26,823 nucleotides of DNA from positions 1 through 26,823 of the forward strand of contig CALFTQ010000130.1 of the NCBI GenBank assembly GCA_937916135.1. Direction: 5' to 3'. The position numbers and the translations under genes are program-made. The notes beneath the pieces were generated by a model that was not told the origin of the DNA, ran no database searches, and saw nothing but the letters and a program-made list of their open reading frames with translations. Source of the DNA: an uncultured Verrucomicrobiales bacterium. GTDB lineage: Bacteria > Verrucomicrobiota > Verrucomicrobiia > Verrucomicrobiales > Akkermansiaceae. This document shows, one piece after another, positions 15,524 to 23,051 of the stretch. Positions within the stretch are counted from its first letter, which is position 1. Each line of letters starts with the position of its first letter.

Positions 15524-15982
15524 ATGTTGACTCTCGACAATCTCCAGCCGAACCCGGGTGCCAAGCATCGCAAGAAGCGCCTCGGTTGCGGTGAAAGCTC
15601 CGGCCTGGGCAAGACCTGCGGCAAGGGCAACAAGGGCCAGAAGGCTCGTTCCGGCGGCACCATCCGCCCCGGTTTCGAAGGTGGTCAGATGCCCCTTCAC
15701 CGTCGTCTGCCGAAGAAGGGCTTCAACAACGCCCGCTTCCAGTCCACCATCGCTATTGTCAACCTGAACCAGCTCGAAGCCTTCTTCGAAGCCGGTGCCA
15801 CGGTGACGGAGAACGAGCTGCGCGCCATGGGCCTTGTGAAGGGCCAGGCCGATGCTGTGAAGCTCCTGGGCAATGGCAACCTTTCCAAGGCTCTGAACGT
15901 GACCGTCGATTTCGCCAGCGCTTCCGTTGCTGCCAAGATCGAGGCCGCCGGTGGCACCCTCACGGTGCTCAGCGCCCAGTAA
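15524..15982 (+). CDS. rplO: Large ribosomal subunit protein L15 (uL15)
   Basis: A 152-residue 50S protein that bridges 23S rRNA domains. The N-terminus is typical (MLTLDNLQPNPGAKHRKKRLGCGESSG, shown in part), with GKTCGKGNKGQKARSGG, GFEGGQMPLHRRLPKKGF and a C-terminal domain ending in the GGTLTVL strand. It is the last ribosomal protein of the operon and is followed by two hairpins and 220 bases before secY. Confidence 0.97.
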   Translation: MLTLDNLQPNPGAKHRKKRLGCGESSGLGKTCGKGNKGQKARSGGTIRPGFEGGQMPLHRRLPKKGFNNARFQSTIAIVNLNQLEAFFEAGATVTENELRAMGLVKGQADAVKLLGNGNLSKALNVTVDFASASVAAKIEAAGGTLTVLSAQ

Positions 15983-15989
15983 AGGATTC

Positions 15990-16010
15990 AGGCTCAGCTG
16001 CTGAGCCTTT
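15990..16010 (+). terminator. Small hairpin after rplO
   Basis: AGGCTCAG and CTGAGCCT (15990-15997 and 16001-16008) form a perfect 8-bp stem with a 3-base loop 7 bases after the rplO stop. Only a three-base T run follows, so it may be a weak terminator or an mRNA 3'-end stabiliser. Confidence 0.5.
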
Positions 16011-16020
16011 GCAAAACTTG

Positions 16021-16060
16021 ACACAGAGCCGGGCAGCGCAGCGCTGCCCGGCACCTGTGT
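16021..16060. terminator. Large bipartite hairpin between rplO and secY
   Basis: An inner 11-bp GC-rich stem (16028-16038 and 16042-16052, loop CAG) is extended by an outer 6-bp stem ACACAG/CTGTGT (16021-16026 and 16055-16060) across a small internal loop. No T run follows at once; TTTTTT lies about 16 bases on. It may reduce read-through into secY. Confidence 0.5.
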
Positions 16061-16202
16061 AAGAAAGGGAAGGGATTTTTTAAATCTGCATACCTTTCTA
16101 AGCATCAATCCGGTGCGTGATAAATCAGCTGCATGCCGGGCTGCCGCACCACCACTCGCTGCACTATCAGATTTCAAATTAATCTTAACATCCCAGGAAA
16201 CC

Positions 16203-17678
16203 ATGATTTCAGCATTTGCTAATACCATGAAGGTACCGGAGCTCCGGAGCCGCATCCTCTTCACCCTGGCCATGATTGTCATCGTGCGCCTTGGTGTTCA
16301 CCTGCCGCTCCCGGGCGTGGACGTGGCTGAGCTCGCCCGCTGCGTGGCCGAAGCCTCCAAGGAAGGCGACAGCCCCCTTGGCGCACTCGGCTCGATTCTC
16401 ACCATCTTCTCCGGTGGTGGCCTGCAGCAGTGCGGTATCTTCGCCCTGGGTATCATGCCCTACATCTCCGCTTCCATTATGACCCAGCTCATGGGCGCCG
16501 TGCTGCCCTCCTGGCAGAAGATGATGCGCGAGGAAGGCGGACGCCAGAAGATGACCAAGTACACGCGTATCCTGGCCATCATCATTGCCATCATCCAGGG
16601 CTACTTCCTCACCCAGACCCTGCGCAACCCCTCCACCATCGGTCTGAATGCGAATGACCTGGTGATGAACCCCGGCATAATCTTCACCCTTACCACGATT
16701 TTCATCATCGTGACCGGCACCATGTTCCTCATGTGGATTGGTGACCAGATTACCGAGCGCGGTGTGGGCAACGGTATCTCCCTTATCATTTCCGTGAACA
16801 TCATTCACGCACTGCCCGGTGCCTTTGCCGTGGCATGGAAGACCTGCGTGATGAAGGGCACCGAGGTGAACCCGCTGGGTTCCCTGGGCATGGTGGCCCT
16901 CATCCTCTTCATGGTGCTGGTGGTGGCCCTGGTGGTTATCGTGAGCCAGGCTCAGCGCCGCATTCCGGTGCAGTATGCCAAGCGTGTGATGGGCCACGGA
17001 AAGATGATGCAGGGTGGCACCCAGTATCTGCCGCTCAAGCTCAACTACTCCGGCGTGATGCCCGTTATCTTCGCCACCGCCATCCTGGCCCTGCCGCAGA
17101 TGCTCGTGCAGCAGATGTTCTCCCAGGATAGCTGGGTGCATGCCGTGGTGGCCAACTGGCTCTCCCCGAACGATTTCCCCTACTACATCATCTCTGCCAT
17201 CATGATTTACTTCTTCTCGTACTTCTGGGTGGCTACGATGTTCCAGCCGCAGCAGATTTCTGAGGACCTGAAGCGTAGTGGTGGCTACATTCCCGGCGTG
17301 CGTCCCGGGCCCCCCACCGCTCAGTACCTGGACACCACCATGTCCCGCCTGACCTTCTCCGGCTCCCTGTTCCTGACCCTCATCTACTTCCTGCCGAGCC
17401 TTCTTTCCGTGTGGGGCGGCCTGCCCATGCTGGTCACCCAGTTCTTCGGTGGTACTTCGCTGCTCATTCTTGTGGGTGTGCTGCTGGATATGATGCGCCA
17501 GGTGGAGGCCACCCTCCTGCAGAAGAACTACGATGGCTTCATGAAGAAGGGCAAGATCCGTGGCAAGTACAGCCACCTGCAGGGCACCGGCCAGGCTGCC
17601 GAAGGCCGCGGCCTTGTCATCCTCTGGGTGATTATCTCTGCCTTCGTGCTCGCCGGCGCCATCGTCCTCGCAAGCTGA
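16203..17678 (+). CDS. secY: Protein translocase subunit SecY
   Basis: A 491-residue, ten-helix channel subunit of the SecYEG translocon. Signature blocks are GIMPYISASIMTQLM near helix 2, ITERGVGNGISLIISVNII in helix 5, RRIPVQYAKRVMG in the cytosolic loop, SGGYIPGVRPGPPTAQYLD, and LDMMRQVEA near the end. The frame is open back to 16113, but the ATG at 16203 gives the normal start (MISAFANTMKVPELRSRI) and has AGGAAA just before it. It is longer than E. coli SecY (443), mostly from loop insertions. It follows rplO as in spc operons, but with an unusually large structured gap; purN, not rpmJ, rpsM or map, follows. Confidence 0.97.
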   Translation: MISAFANTMKVPELRSRILFTLAMIVIVRLGVHLPLPGVDVAELARCVAEASKEGDSPLGALGSILTIFSGGGLQQCGIFALGIMPYISASIMTQLMGAVLPSWQKMMREEGGRQKMTKYTRILAIIIAIIQGYFLTQTLRNPSTIGLNANDLVMNPGIIFTLTTIFIIVTGTMFLMWIGDQITERGVGNGISLIISVNIIHALPGAFAVAWKTCVMKGTEVNPLGSLGMVALILFMVLVVALVVIVSQAQRRIPVQYAKRVMGHGKMMQGGTQYLPLKLNYSGVMPVIFATAILALPQMLVQQMFSQDSWVHAVVANWLSPNDFPYYIISAIMIYFFSYFWVATMFQPQQISEDLKRSGGYIPGVRPGPPTAQYLDTTMSRLTFSGSLFLTLIYFLPSLLSVWGGLPMLVTQFFGGTSLLILVGVLLDMMRQVEATLLQKNYDGFMKKGKIRGKYSHLQGTGQAAEGRGLVILWVIISAFVLAGAIVLAS

Positions 17679-17698
17679 GCGAATACACGCTTTTACCC

Positions 17699-17732
17699 AT
17701 CGGGCGCGTTTCCTCCGGGAGACGCGCCCGAT
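17699..17732 (+). terminator. Terminator after secY
   Basis: Arms 17699-17713 and 17718-17732 form a 15-bp stem with one G-U pair and loop TCCG, starting 21 bases after the secY stop. The following bases are only mildly T-rich and run straight into the purN promoter. Confidence 0.78.
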
Positions 17733-17737
17733 TTGCA

Positions 17738-17765
17738 TTGACAAAACGCTCATTTCAGGTAGAAT
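17738..17765 (+). promoter_or_regulatory. Promoter of purN
   Basis: A perfect -35 TTGACA (17738-17743), a 16-base spacer and -10 TAGAAT (17760-17765). The predicted start is about 17772, some 4 bases before the chosen purN ATG. Confidence 0.75.
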
Positions 17766-17775
17766 GAGCGGCGTT

Positions 17776-18354
17776 ATGAGTCTCCGTCTTGCCGTATTGG
17801 GTTCCGGGTCTGGTTCGAATTGCCAGTCAATCTTCAATGCCATTGCCGATGGCCGCCTCGATGCCGAGGTCGTTATCGTACTCTCTGACCACGAGGATGC
17901 CTACATACTCGAGCGTGCCCGCCAGCACGGCGTGCGGGCCGAATACATGGATTGCGGAGGCTTCAAGAACAAGTTCCCGCTGGAGGTGCAGGAAGCCCTG
18001 GCCAGGAAGCTGCAGGAGCTCAATATCGACCTCATCTGCCTGGCAGGCTTCATGCGCCTGGTCAAGGCACCGCTGCTGGAGGCCTTCCCCCGCCGCATCC
18101 TGAACATCCACCCCGCGCTGCTGCCCGCCTTCCCGGGCGTGGAAGCCTGGACCCAGGCGCTCAATGCCGGCGCCAAACAGGCCGGCTGCACCGTGCACTA
18201 TGTGGATGCCGGCATGGACACCGGAGAGATTCTCATGCAGGCCTACGTACCCGTGCTGCCGGATGACACCCCGCAGACCCTCCACGCCCGCATCCAGGTG
18301 CAGGAGCACATTCTGTACCCCGCGGCCATCCTTTCGGCTATCTCGCGGCTTTGA
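17776..18354 (+). CDS. purN: Phosphoribosylglycinamide formyltransferase
   Basis: A 192-residue cytosolic enzyme that transfers a formyl group from 10-formyltetrahydrofolate to GAR, the third step of de novo purine synthesis. The phosphate loop GSGSGSN is at 9-15, LAGFMRLV at 89-96, and NIHPALLPAFPG at 110-121 holds catalytic Asn110 and His112. CTVHYVDAGMDTG at 138-150 holds the Asp (148) that matches E. coli Asp144. An in-frame ATG exists at 17764, but it overlaps the -10 box; the ATG at 17776 gives the usual MSLRLAVLGSGSGSN start and is chosen. The leader would be only a few bases, without a Shine-Dalgarno. It is monocistronic and converges on the thermonuclease gene. Confidence 0.96.
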   Translation: MSLRLAVLGSGSGSNCQSIFNAIADGRLDAEVVIVLSDHEDAYILERARQHGVRAEYMDCGGFKNKFPLEVQEALARKLQELNIDLICLAGFMRLVKAPLLEAFPRRILNIHPALLPAFPGVEAWTQALNAGAKQAGCTVHYVDAGMDTGEILMQAYVPVLPDDTPQTLHARIQVQEHILYPAAILSAISRL

Positions 18355-18378
18355 AAAAGCTTCATGTTTCCCATGCCG

Positions 18379-18423
18379 CCCGCACCAGCAAGACCTCCCT
18401 CTGGCGGTCTTGCTGCTTGCGGG
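18379..18423. terminator. Hairpin between the convergent purN and nuclease genes
   Basis: AGCAAGACC/GGTCTTGCT (18387-18395 and 18406-18414) forms a 9-bp stem, extended by CCCGCA/TGCGGG (18379-18384 and 18418-18423). No T run follows on either strand, so termination may depend on the stem alone or on Rho. Confidence 0.5.
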
Positions 18424-18430
18424 GGAGGAA

Positions 18431-18507
18431 CTTTGTCGAAGCACGGGACTTTAGTCCCGATTAAATGCACCGTGATTTCGGGACTGAAGTCCCGTGCTCC
18501 GAAAAAG
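18431..18507. repeat. REPIN-like nested-hairpin repeat, copy 1
   Basis: A 77-base element: arms 18431-18459 and 18479-18507 are inverted copies with three mismatches, around a 19-base loop. Each arm contains its own mini-hairpin GGGAC-TTTA/TTCA-GTCCC. Copy 2 (25205-25281) differs at five positions. The right edge is 4 bases from the nuclease stop codon at 18512. The layout, two inverted short palindromes with a GGAG-like tetranucleotide beside them, fits REPINs moved by RAYT transposases, none of which is in the window. Confidence 0.85.
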
Positions 18508-18511
18508 GTAC

Positions 18512-19417
18512 TTATTTTTCGCGGTTCCGCTTGCGGAACTCGTAAGGGTTCACTGGGTTTTTATCCTTCCACAGGCCTTTGCGAGACTTGCGGGCGTTTT
18601 TTTCGGCGGCGGCCAGGTCTTTGGCATCCGGGGCGTAGTAGGCATAGTGCCAGGCCAGCCCCTCCTTCACCATCTGGAGGTTGATGTTGGTTTTCCCTTT
18701 CCACACAATGGCTGTTATCCGCCCGTACCTGTCCGTATCTTTGATTTCAAGCCGCACTGCTTTCCCTTCGCAGAGTTCTTTCAGTCGGTCTCGAGACTTG
18801 TCAGCATAGGGTTGACCTTTTTCCGGTGCATCGATGCCCCACAGTCGCACCCGTGTCTCATTATCGGGCAGTTTGAAGGTATCGCCATCCTGCACGTAGT
18901 GGCATATGACTTCGTCTGCCGCCGGTTCGGCAGCCTGCTCAGCCGGCTGCAGCTCTCCTTTTCGGAAGAGGTAGGGCTTCACCGGGTTCTCGTCCGCCCA
19001 GAGGCCTTTTTTCGCCTTGCGGGCCTTCTCCATTTCATCCGCCAGACCGGCTTCAGGGGCGTTATAATCATCGAACCAGGCCATGCCGGCTTTGACCATC
19101 AGCGTGCCGATGTTGGAGTTGCGCCTCTGGTTGCCCTGGATGTACACCATGCCGAGGGTGCGGCCTTTGTCATCCGTTCCCTTGACCTTGATGCGGAGTT
19201 CAACCCCTTTCAGGCCGATGGTGTTTTGCAGCCAGGTGCGGGCCTCCTGTCCGTGAGACTGTTTCAGCTCCGGGGCATCAATGCCCCATATCTGCACGGT
19301 TGTGTTGTCATTCAGGACGAAGGTGTCGCCGTCCACCACGCGTTTGCAGGTGCCGGTGATGGTTTCAGCCTGCAGGGTGCAGGCAAGCATGCTGATGAGC
19401 AGCAGATTCTTAATCAT
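18512..19417 (-). CDS. Secreted protein with two thermonuclease (SNase) domains
   Basis: A 301-residue exported protein: signal peptide about 1-17, then two staphylococcal-nuclease-like domains, about 20-155 and 170-301. SNases cut DNA and RNA using calcium with two Arg and a Glu. Domain 2 keeps all three (Arg191, Glu199, Arg233). Domain 1 has Gln42 where the first Arg should be, with Glu50 and Arg86 kept. Both domains end with a similar KGLW...NPV.PY.FRK block, showing internal duplication. The ATG at 19417 overlaps the last codons of der by 8 bases, so translation is probably coupled. It is last in the minus-strand run, beside a REPIN-like repeat. The role, such as nutrient nuclease or defence, is not visible. 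Confidence 0.9.
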   Translation of the reverse strand: MIKNLLLISMLACTLQAETITGTCKRVVDGDTFVLNDNTTVQIWGIDAPELKQSHGQEARTWLQNTIGLKGVELRIKVKGTDDKGRTLGMVYIQGNQRRNSNIGTLMVKAGMAWFDDYNAPEAGLADEMEKARKAKKGLWADENPVKPYLFRKGELQPAEQAAEPAADEVICHYVQDGDTFKLPDNETRVRLWGIDAPEKGQPYADKSRDRLKELCEGKAVRLEIKDTDRYGRITAIVWKGKTNINLQMVKEGLAWHYAYYAPDAKDLAAAEKNARKSRKGLWKDKNPVNPYEFRKRNREK

Positions 19418-20825
19418 GGCGTACGCGGGAGCGGGGTGAAAGCACGATGGGCACACCCGCCGCCTTGATGCGGGAGCGGATGGTGTTGCGCAGGTACTGG
19501 GCATAGCTGTCGGCCAGCAGACGCTTGTCGTTCACGAAGAGCACGTATGTGGGCACCGGGATGGTGGTGTACTTCTCGTTCACCGCCGTGGTCGCGTAGA
19601 AGAGCTTCAGGCGCTTCTTGAGCACGCGGTGCTGGCCGGGCGGGTTCATCTCCATGGCGCGCTGGAGCAGGCGGTTCAGCTCACCGGTGCCGGGCATGTT
19701 GAGCGCCTCCTGCTGCACGCGAGCAATGCTCTTGAAGATGGAATCAATACCCCAGGAATCCTTGGCGGAGACGATGGCCACCGGCGCGTAGTCCAGGAAG
19801 AAGAGGTTCTCTTTGATGTGCTCCTTCACGGCCTCCTTGCGGGCGCTCATGGGGGCATCCGGGCAGTAGAGGTCGAACTTGTTCACGATGATGAGGCAGG
19901 GTTTCTTCTCCTCAGCAATGATGGAACCGATGCGGCGGTCCTGCTGGGTGACCCCGGCGGCCATATCGATGACCAGCAGGCAGATATCCGCGCGGCGGAT
20001 GGCGCGCTCGCTGCGCATGGCAGAAAATACCTCCACCGAGGTATCGCGCTTGCTGCGGGGCCGCATGCCGGCGGTATCGATGAGCACATAGCCCTGCTCA
20101 CCGCGCATGTAGGGGATATCGATGGCATCGCGCGTGGTGCCGGCCACATTCGAGACGATGGTGCGCTTATCCTGCAGAATCGCGTTCACCAGCGAGGATT
20201 TACCGGCATTCGGGCGGCCCACGATAGCCACCTTGATGGGGGAATCCGCCGTTACCTCCTCCTGCTCGGGCTCGTCCTGCGGGGTCGCATCGGCGGCGGC
20301 TTCGGCCTGCTTGGGCGTGGCCCCCAGGGATTTGAGCATGGCGTTCAGCTTATCGGCCAGGCGGGGGAAGCCGCGGCCATGCTCGGCCGAGGTGAACACA
20401 TAGTCCGCAAAGCCCAGGTCGGAAAACTCGCCCAGGTTGAGCTCCTGCTTCTCCGTGTCGGCCTTGTTCAGCACCAGCAGCACCGGCACCTTGCTCTTGT
20501 GCAGGTGGGCCGCTATGGTGCGGTCGATGGGGGTGAGGTGGTCGCGGCAGTCGCACACGAACATGATGTAGTCCGCGGCGTTCATGGCGATATCCGCCTC
20601 CTGGGTCACCTGCGCGGCAAAGCCGTCGTCCAGCGTGCTGCCGATACCGCCGGTATCCACCACCAGGGCATCAAAATCAGTGATACGCACCGGGGCACAC
20701 AGGCGGTCGCGGGTCACGCCGGGCTGGTCATGCACAATGGCAATGCGGCGGCCCACCATGCGGTTGAAGATGGCGGATTTGCCCACATTCGGGCGACCGA
20801 CAATGGCGATGGTCGGGGTAGACAT
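19410..20825 (-). CDS. der: Ribosome-associated GTPase Der (EngA)
   Basis: A 471-residue essential 50S-assembly GTPase with two tandem G domains and a KH-like C-terminus. G domain 1: P-loop GRPNVGKS at 10-17, DTGG at 57-60, NKAD at 120-123. An acidic linker (about 172-196) leads to G domain 2: GRPNAGKS at 203-210, DTAG at 250-253, NKFD at 315-318. The KH-like end includes the VNEKYTTIPVPTYVLFVND block and YLRNTIR. The ATG at 20825 is right for the family. It starts 6 bases after the secreted 281-residue gene and overlaps the nuclease gene, so a housekeeping gene sits within an envelope-protein run. Confidence 0.98.
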   Translation of the reverse strand: MSTPTIAIVGRPNVGKSAIFNRMVGRRIAIVHDQPGVTRDRLCAPVRITDFDALVVDTGGIGSTLDDGFAAQVTQEADIAMNAADYIMFVCDCRDHLTPIDRTIAAHLHKSKVPVLLVLNKADTEKQELNLGEFSDLGFADYVFTSAEHGRGFPRLADKLNAMLKSLGATPKQAEAAADATPQDEPEQEEVTADSPIKVAIVGRPNAGKSSLVNAILQDKRTIVSNVAGTTRDAIDIPYMRGEQGYVLIDTAGMRPRSKRDTSVEVFSAMRSERAIRRADICLLVIDMAAGVTQQDRRIGSIIAEEKKPCLIIVNKFDLYCPDAPMSARKEAVKEHIKENLFFLDYAPVAIVSAKDSWGIDSIFKSIARVQQEALNMPGTGELNRLLQRAMEMNPPGQHRVLKKRLKLFYATTAVNEKYTTIPVPTYVLFVNDKRLLADSYAQYLRNTIRSRIKAAGVPIVLSPRSRVRHD

Positions 20826-20831
20826 GGCGGT

Positions 20832-21677
20832 TTAGAAGGGACGTTCGGAAGCTTTGCGAATTTTCTCGCTGCCGGGTTTGGGGGCAACGTAGGGGAAGAG
20901 GCCGACGGGCATGATCCCCTTGCCGGTGCTGATGAGATCCACCGGCTGGCCGCCGATGCGCTTGTACAGCTTGGCAGAGGAGCGGTTGCCGTGTGTATTC
21001 ATCACGGAGTAGGTATAGAAATCCGGCGAGGACTGGCAGAGCACATGCAGGTTCTGCGCGCTGTCCAGCAGCACGCTGGGCTTCATGAAATTCAGGTATT
21101 CGGCCAGGTAGCAGGCCCCGAGCACTTGGTTCGTGTCCTTGTTGACAGCCTGGCCAAAGAGGCATTGCTTGCCGTTTACCATGGCCAGGCGCAGGCTCAT
21201 CACGATGCGCTGCCCGCGGGCCTGGATATTGAACTCTCGCACCTTTCCACCATTTGTCAGGGTAAAGAGCCCGCGGTTCGAGCTGTAGGTGGTCTGGCCA
21301 TCCGGCATGCGGATGGTGGCCACGGCGGCATAGTTTCCGGCGGTGCTCAGGCGGTAGATCGATTTGAGGTTGAACTCAAACGAGCGGGTGGAACCAGGGG
21401 TGAGCACCAGCTCCGGGAAGCGCGCTGTGGCAACCGGGGAGACCGGGCCACTCTCGCCGCGCTTGGTCACGCTGAAGTTGAGCCAGGGGCGCCCGGGGGT
21501 GTTTTTCAGGGTGATGGAGGCGTCCGTCTGGTTGATGATGGTGAGGCGGAGCTCCACTTGTTCGCCCACGATGAAATCCTTGCGGACGGGCTGGAGCCGC
21601 AGCTCCACCTGGGCCAGTGCCTGGCTGCTCAGCAGAAGGCATACCAACGTGAGGAGGAATTGATATATGGTCTTCAT
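20832..21677 (-). CDS. Secreted beta-rich protein, family not recognised
   Basis: A 281-residue exported protein with a signal peptide of about 22 residues ending ALA-Q. Residues about 25-140 look like an Ig-type sandwich: EQVELRLTIINQTDASITL, then strands such as NFSVTKRG, SFEFNLKSIYRL and NYAAVATIRMPDGQTTYSSN. This is the pattern of extracytoplasmic Ig/BsuPI-like domains, inferred only. The C-terminal half, to the end KASERPF, is also beta-rich, with repeated propeller-like pieces (KQCLFGQAVN, NLHVLCQSSPDFYTYSVMN). I do not recognise the family. It lies 12 bases after the pseudokinase gene and 6 before der. Confidence 0.85.
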   Translation of the reverse strand: MKTIYQFLLTLVCLLLSSQALAQVELRLQPVRKDFIVGEQVELRLTIINQTDASITLKNTPGRPWLNFSVTKRGESGPVSPVATARFPELVLTPGSTRSFEFNLKSIYRLSTAGNYAAVATIRMPDGQTTYSSNRGLFTLTNGGKVREFNIQARGQRIVMSLRLAMVNGKQCLFGQAVNKDTNQVLGACYLAEYLNFMKPSVLLDSAQNLHVLCQSSPDFYTYSVMNTHGNRSSAKLYKRIGGQPVDLISTGKGIMPVGLFPYVAPKPGSEKIRKASERPF

Positions 21678-21689
21678 ATGATTTTCTTT

Positions 21690-23051
21690 CTATTCTTCAG
21701 TAAATGTGATGCGGAAGCCGCAGCGGGAATCGCTCCAGTCGCGGCTGCCTACAGGTATTACATTGCCCTGCATACCCACCACCAGACAGGCGGCCTCAGA
21801 GTAGATGCCGGGCAGGGGGGCCACCTGTTCAGTGCGGCTCCATTCCATATCCAGGTAGCCGGGGATGACCCCCAGTACGGTCTGGAGCTGCTGCGCGGTG
21901 GGGAGATTTGCGCCTTTTTGCCGGGCGTAGAGCAGGGCCTGCCAGTAAGAGACCCCTGTGACCGGCGCGCCCGGATCCCCACGCTCCCATTGCTGTTCCC
22001 AGTTCCGGGGGATAAGCGAGCCGCAGTTGCCAGGCACTGAGCCTTTGAGCTCCTGCCTCTCGTCCTCATCCATCTCTTCGAACTCCTGCATGAAATCCGC
22101 ATATTCCTGCACCGTAACTGGGAAGCGCATCACCAGCTCGTTTTTGCCTGCCTGGTGGCAGAAAATGCCGGAATCCCCACTGGCCCCGGCTGTGACCGGG
22201 TCGCCCATGCCGAACATGGTGCCCATGCAGCTCATCACCACGACCACGCCGGCCGCTGCGCCCACGTAGCTTCCCCACCTGCCCAGAAAACCGCGCAGCT
22301 GCTGCACCTGCGGGTGCTTTCCCACCCGCTCGGCGAGTCGCCGGTGGAGGGGGGCGGCGCTGTCCGGGCCGGCATTCTGCTGAAGCTGGGAGATGATGGT
22401 TGCAGCCGTTTCTTTCAGTTCATCCCACTCCATGAAACGGCCTTCGTGGCCTTCCTGGAGCCATTGGAGGAGCGCAAGGGCCCGCCCCAGTCCGGGTACC
22501 TTTTCTTCCGGGCATACAGCCCGGAGAGCGGCAGCAGTTGCCTGCATCTGGCTGGCGGCAGCGGCTGGTGCCCCCTCCACCAGGGGAGAGAGAAAATGCA
22601 CTTCTCCGCCCGTTTCCACAAAAATGGAGGAAGCCGCCAGCGGCATGGCGCACAGCCCGCCCTGCATGCATGCGGAGTACATCTCCGCGGCAGCCTCAAT
22701 CACCCGGCATATGTGCTGCACGCTGAGCTTTTCACCGGCAGCTGCCATGGCTGCCAGCGAACGCCCCAGTGGCCGCTCCTGAGTCAGGAACCAGATACCA
22801 TCCGAACGCAGGGATTCGAACACATCCGCCACGTGGGGAATCCCGCTGGTGGCTACCCGGTGGCGGGCCTGCGCCAGAAACGCCACTTCCTCAGCGTGCG
22901 AAACACCGGGCTGCAGCACCTCCAGCACCACCGTGCGGTCCACATGCGTCTGCTGCGCCTCATAGAGAGCACTGTTCTCACGCAGCTCGATGAGTTGCGT
23001 CAGCGTGTAAACCCCCAGCGTGTGGGGCAGGTCGGGGAAAATCGGGTTCAT
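21690..23051 (-). CDS. Membrane pseudokinase with C-terminal degenerate FGE (SUMF1-like) domain
   Basis: A 453-residue fusion. Residues 1-225 follow a Ser/Thr-kinase layout, but the catalytic residues are gone: the VAIK Lys is Glu44 (VVLEVLQP), the HRDLKPSN loop reads CAMPLAASS (134-142), and DFG reads LSP (154-156). A membrane helix spans 259-282. Residues about 300-453 are FGE-like: MRFPVTVQEYADFMQ (308-322), PVTGVSYWQALLYARQKGANLPTAQQLQ region (363-390), MEWSRTE (402-408), GFRIT (445-449). The RGGS-type core and the paired catalytic Cys seem missing and the domain is short. Both domains therefore look non-catalytic. Chlamydial Pkn1 also joins kinase and FGE parts. Its ATG overlaps the TPR gene stop by four bases (ATGA), so translation is coupled. 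Confidence 0.88.
   Translation of the reverse strand: MNPIFPDLPHTLGVYTLTQLIELRENSALYEAQQTHVDRTVVLEVLQPGVSHAEEVAFLAQARHRVATSGIPHVADVFESLRSDGIWFLTQERPLGRSLAAMAAAGEKLSVQHICRVIEAAAEMYSACMQGGLCAMPLAASSIFVETGGEVHFLSPLVEGAPAAAASQMQATAAALRAVCPEEKVPGLGRALALLQWLQEGHEGRFMEWDELKETAATIISQLQQNAGPDSAAPLHRRLAERVGKHPQVQQLRGFLGRWGSYVGAAAGVVVVMSCMGTMFGMGDPVTAGASGDSGIFCHQAGKNELVMRFPVTVQEYADFMQEFEEMDEDERQELKGSVPGNCGSLIPRNWEQQWERGDPGAPVTGVSYWQALLYARQKGANLPTAQQLQTVLGVIPGYLDMEWSRTEQVAPLPGIYSEAACLVVGMQGNVIPVGSRDWSDSRCGFRITFTEE

Noticed and set aside
16113..16202. Thirty extra N-terminal codons on secY
   Set aside because: They read as non-membrane sequence absent from the family; the ATG at 16203 has an AGGAAA site and a normal SecY start.
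18431..18507. CRISPR repeats
   Set aside because: Only two copies 6.8 kb apart, with no regular spacers and no cas genes. The nested inverted arms fit a REPIN-like element.
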